Shown here: piece by piece, positions 61,076-64,000 of the stretch | How positions within the stretch are numbered: position 1 is the first letter of the stretch | Layout of the letters: each line of letters starts with the position of its first letter | Origin: Trichobilharzia szidati | Taxonomy: Eukaryota; Platyhelminthes; Trematoda; Strigeidida; Schistosomatidae | DNA: 64,000 bases | Direction of reading: 5' to 3' | Assembly (NCBI GenBank): GCA_944472155.2 | Contig: OX235273.1 | Location: 31,159,204-31,223,203 of the forward strand | Notes under the pieces: model-generated | Seen by the model: only the letters and a program-made list of their open reading frames with translations | Database searches by the model: none | Told to the model about the DNA's origin: nothing | Program-made: the position numbers and the translations under genes

Positions 61076-61084
61076 AATAATTAC

Positions 61085-62363
61085 ACATCGATGATTACAG
61101 AGTTCAATTTATTATAAAGAAGAGTCAGAAAATGTTCATATGTGTCAACTGATAGAGTTATACACAGTGTCATCAAATGACTCAAGAAATATTCTAAGAG
61201 CGAATGGAAAGTGTGAATTCCTGATAATCAATTGCCACACAAGATAGGCCTTTCGTTTCCGAGAGGCTGTTTGCTCTACACTTCACTCACAGAAGATGTG
61301 ACAGTTCCACGGAGAGGCGTCACACACGCTCGACAAGCAAATCATCACAATCCACACTCCGAACAACATCAATTGAAGCTGAGAGCACCAACGAGACATG
61401 TCACCTTGATCATCACCTGTTCGTGCAGAATCAACTGAACTCTCACAACTGTCATCTCCACTATCCTCAACAGTCGTGTGAATTGATCATGATTATGTTT
61501 GCTTGCAATGAAGGGATTATTTGTGTGTGAGACGTATAGCGTCGCATCGCGACAAAACGTATTCTCAATTCACTTCCATATCATTTACGCTATGATACTG
61601 GACACAAGTTGATTCATTCCTGTTATCACAGGATTTCTGAGAATATCTCATCTGTTTCTTACATATTTCACTCACCATGCTCTTTTAAAATATATAAGAA
61701 CGTGCATTTGGTTACATTAAACTCATTATGTGAAAGTAGTTATTGGCAGGGTATCAGAATCGCTAATTATTAAAGATCACAAAGTCAACAATTGAAATCT
61801 AGTATGTTTTATGTGCTACTACATATTGATGTGAAGATAGCATAATAATAAAATCGGGATATGCATTGAGAGAGATTTCATGAGCTCAATAAGGCAGGTT
61901 TGTCTAGATGGAGATACGTCAGTGATATTTTTCAGTAATTATCAGTTCAACAATGGTTTGCTGTCAGTCCATAAATGCATCTTCCCTCGGTTGCATCAAT
62001 CTTAGTACGTCATTCCTGTGAAATGAAACAAATGTTGTTCAAAATACATCATGATTGATTTTCTCAGGGTTTTGGAAATATTACATGTAGAATAGATTCG
62101 ACTTAATTTAAAATAATGTTTATCTTCATGAATTTATTCAGAATTTCAGTCTCAGATTTGCATCAATCCTACCCCATAAACGTCCTAAATGTTAGGAAAT
62201 AAATAGAATGAGGGAGGAAACCAGTTTAATAGAGATTCAAATCATATTTCATAAAAGAATGATATATTCCATGATTTGATTTGTCAATGGTCCAACGGCC
62301 ACTCTACAATTCAATTCATTGGTAAACACATATCACTCAAATTCACATCAAAATATCACGGTT
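61085..62363 (+). repeat. Array unit U6
   Basis: Core at about 61145-61530. The hairpin reads GTGTCAT-CAA-ATGACTC, with one mismatch. The linker is of the U1/U4 type, and from about 61700 it is nearly the same as 54.86-55.25 kb. It starts directly after the RTE, within the upstream part of the unit. Confidence 0.88.
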
Positions 62364-64000
62364 GAGTTCGCCTCTCATTACCTAGCTGGTTGAATCGTTT
62401 TGGAGTGAGGAGTCAAAAATTGTTTATGTGTGTCAACTGGTAGAGTTATACACAGTGTCATCAAATGACTCAAGAAATATTCTGAGAGCGACTGGAACGT
62501 GTGAATTCCTGATAATCAATTGCCACACACGATAGGCCTTTCGTTTCCGAGAGGCTGTTTGCTCTACACTTCACTCACAGAAGATGTGACAGTTCCACGG
62601 AGAGACGTCACACACACTCGACAAGCAAATCATCACAATCCACACTCCGAACAACATCAATTGAAGCTGAGAGCACCAACGAGACATGTCACCTTGATCA
62701 TCACCTGTTCGTGCAGAATCAACTGAACTCTCACAACTGTCATCTCCACTATCCTCAACAGTCGTGTGAATTGATCATGATTATGTTTGCTTGCAATGAA
62801 GGGATTATTTGCTTGTGAGACGAATAAAGTGGTAATATGGCGACACTTTTTCTCACTTTGCTACTATTTTTTACACTTCTTTACCGAATGTATGTTTATT
62901 TACTGTTGTATTCTTTTTTTTGTTGCTCTTTTCTTATCTTGTTATTTAGGCAGGTTTATTCCTACATTTATCTGACTGACTCCTTTTTGGTTCTTTTTTC
63001 TGTAATTGCAGAACTGTTGTGTATCGATGTTCTCAACGTGTTTGTTCGTTGCATTCAAGTGAAATCCAATCAAATATATCTTTGCATAGAAATTCTCTCT
63101 TTTTTATTTCACCTTGTTAACGCAAATCATTGTGGTTTCAATGAAATAACTATCAGAATAATATGCCGTCTATTTTCTTGTACTTTTTCACACAGAGTTC
63201 AAAATAGTTCTGTTTAACCTTCGATTTATAGGAGGAGTATGATTGTAAAATACTGCGCAAAAATGCCCGTAGAAAACGAATCATTCATAGGATATACAAA
63301 CCCCTAAAATATTATGTCTGAATTCAGCAACACGAGATAAAACCAGGAATAATACACTTGAAATGTACTACACAATCGCAAAATGAACATTGAAAATAAA
63401 GAAAATATTATTCTGATCATCTGAATCAGACAATAAGTAATATAAAAATATAAAAAAACAATTATATTTAACGTCGACTTCCAGTTTTGATGTGCAGAGA
63501 GTATGAAAATAAGTACGGATATATACATAAAAAGAATCCGTGAGATCATAAACACATATTCTTCTAGATGGAGATACGTCAGTGATATTGCTCAGTAATT
63601 ATCAGTTAAACAATATTTTGCTGTCAGTCCGTAAATACATCTTCTCTCGGTTGCATCAAACTTAGTACGTTGTTCCTGTGAAATGAAGCGCATGTTGTTC
63701 AAGATACATCATGATTGATTTTCTCAGGGTGTATGGGAATTATTCATGGAGAATAGGTGTACAATTTCGAAAACGATCCAGAAAATATTAGGGTATGAAA
63801 GAAAAAAACACATCAAGCGACAATGCGTACCAAATGTGTAAGCTGCAGAAATGCGGATAAAAAGTGTTAGTGAACAAAGAAGTTTCAAAACAAGTGATGG
63901 CATATCTCATGACATCATGATATACGCCATGATTTGATTTCTCAATGGTCCGACGACCTCTCTATATTGAAATATATATATATATATATTGCAATATATA
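62364..64000 (+). repeat. Array unit U7, running off the window
   Basis: Core at about 62427-62815, hairpin with the same mismatch as U6. A linker of a fourth type follows (62.82-63.54 kb, T-rich; the frame at 62837-63217 is hydrophobic low-complexity and probably not a gene). At about 63540 the sequence rejoins the U1/U4/U6 type (CTAGATGGAGATACGTCAGT) and runs to a (TA)n tract at the window end. Confidence 0.8.
63969..64000. repeat. (TA)n simple repeat at the window end
   Basis: ATATATATATATATAT-type tract in the last unit. Confidence 0.85.

Larger units (their letters stand above)
57541..61080 (+). mobile_element. Nearly full-length RTE-type LINE (copy A)
   Basis: About 3.5 kb: a 5' untranslated region of about 550 bases, an endonuclease, a linker, a reverse transcriptase, a C-terminal region, and a short 3' untranslated end (TTACTCTAGCGATTTCAGG, TATAATAATTAC). 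It is the reference copy for its family here. The 5' part is almost the same as that of the deleted copy at 46.1-46.8 kb. The copy is dead because of a TGA at 58339, several frameshifts and a small deletion after motif A. It is inserted within a unit of the array. Confidence 0.92.
45740..64000 (+). repeat. Tandem array of about 1.29-kb units, with insertions
   Basis: Equivalent points recur at 51846, 53135, 54424 and 55700, and at 61232 and 62520: spacings of 1289, 1289, 1276 and 1288. A core of about 380 bp (from GTCAACTGGTAGAGTTATAC to GCTTGCAATGAAGG) is almost the same in seven units. The rest of each unit belongs to one of several linker types. Each core contains the perfect hairpin GTGTCAT-CAA-ATGACAC near its start, with one or two changes in the last units. 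Three large transposon insertions split the array. The array runs off the right end of the window. Its left limit is uncertain: 45745-45850 matches the linker of the units. Confidence 0.9.

Noticed and set aside
47266..62726. A frame of 65-101 codons at the same place in each array core, and a 62-codon frame opposite it, look conserved.
   Set aside because: Both open with TTG and not ATG, the frame ends vary between units, and conservation simply follows that of the DNA. No sign of protein selection can be read by eye.
62837..63217. ATG-started frame of 126 codons, hydrophobic, like a membrane protein.
   Set aside because: It lies in a T-rich linker, is made almost wholly of codons expected from T-rich DNA, and has no counterpart in other units.
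45740..64000. CRISPR-like array.
   Set aside because: Units are over 1 kb, the sequence is eukaryotic in character and no short direct repeats with unique spacers exist.

Overview
This window is AT-rich eukaryotic DNA from a repeat-dense, gene-poor part of a genome. The best guess for the organism is a digenean fluke, probably of the schistosome family. The reasons are the co-occurrence of RTE-type LINEs with an apurinic-endonuclease-like domain, several Penelope-like elements (PLEs) with a GIY-YIG endonuclease, tRNA-headed SINEs, and hammerhead-ribozyme sequence inside a SINE. All of these are known from schistosome genomes, but the species cannot be fixed from the sequence alone. I found no convincing host protein-coding gene, no rRNA and no ordinary tRNA gene. 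Every recognisable coding stretch belongs to a transposable element, and every one is broken.

Layout. 0.1-1.5 kb: an old RTE copy on the minus strand. 1.9-4.5 kb: two tRNA-headed SINEs. 6.9-7.2 kb: a PLE reverse-transcriptase relic. 9.7-10.0 kb: a perfect foldback made from a hammerhead-bearing SINE, with a 13-bp target duplication. 13.7-23.8 kb: a diverged repeat family interrupted by a PLE (minus), a 5'-truncated RTE (plus), a SINE and a nearly complete LINE of a second family (18.2-21.7 kb). 26.3-27.4 kb: a 1.1-kb palindrome of PLE 3' ends. 32.7-32.9 kb: an upright copy of the hammerhead SINE. 35.2-35.5 kb: a second foldback with a 13-bp target duplication, holding a hammerhead-like core at its apex. 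36.3-37.6 kb and 40.1-42.4 kb: two more RTE copies on the minus strand, the first internally deleted. 42.9-43.1 kb: a GIY-YIG fragment. 45.7-64 kb: a tandem array of units of about 1.29 kb, into which an internally deleted RTE (45.9-46.8), a 3.2-kb PLE palindrome with a foldback SINE at its centre (48.4-51.6) and a nearly full-length RTE (57.5-61.1) have been inserted.

How the parts relate. The RTE copies form a deletion series: a nearly full-length element, copies keeping only the 5' and 3' ends, and a SINE that joins a tRNA-like head to the same two RTE ends. This suggests the SINE is, or was, moved by the RTE machinery. Three foldbacks, two made from the hammerhead SINE and one around a separate hammerhead-like core, share one build, with the hairpin apex at or near the ribozyme-like sequence. 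The tandem array keeps a core of about 380 bp almost unchanged while the linkers between cores fall into several unrelated types. Long stretches between these elements (for example 10.0-13.7, 27.5-32.7 and 43.1-45.7 kb) are AT-rich, with short open frames only and nothing I can name.
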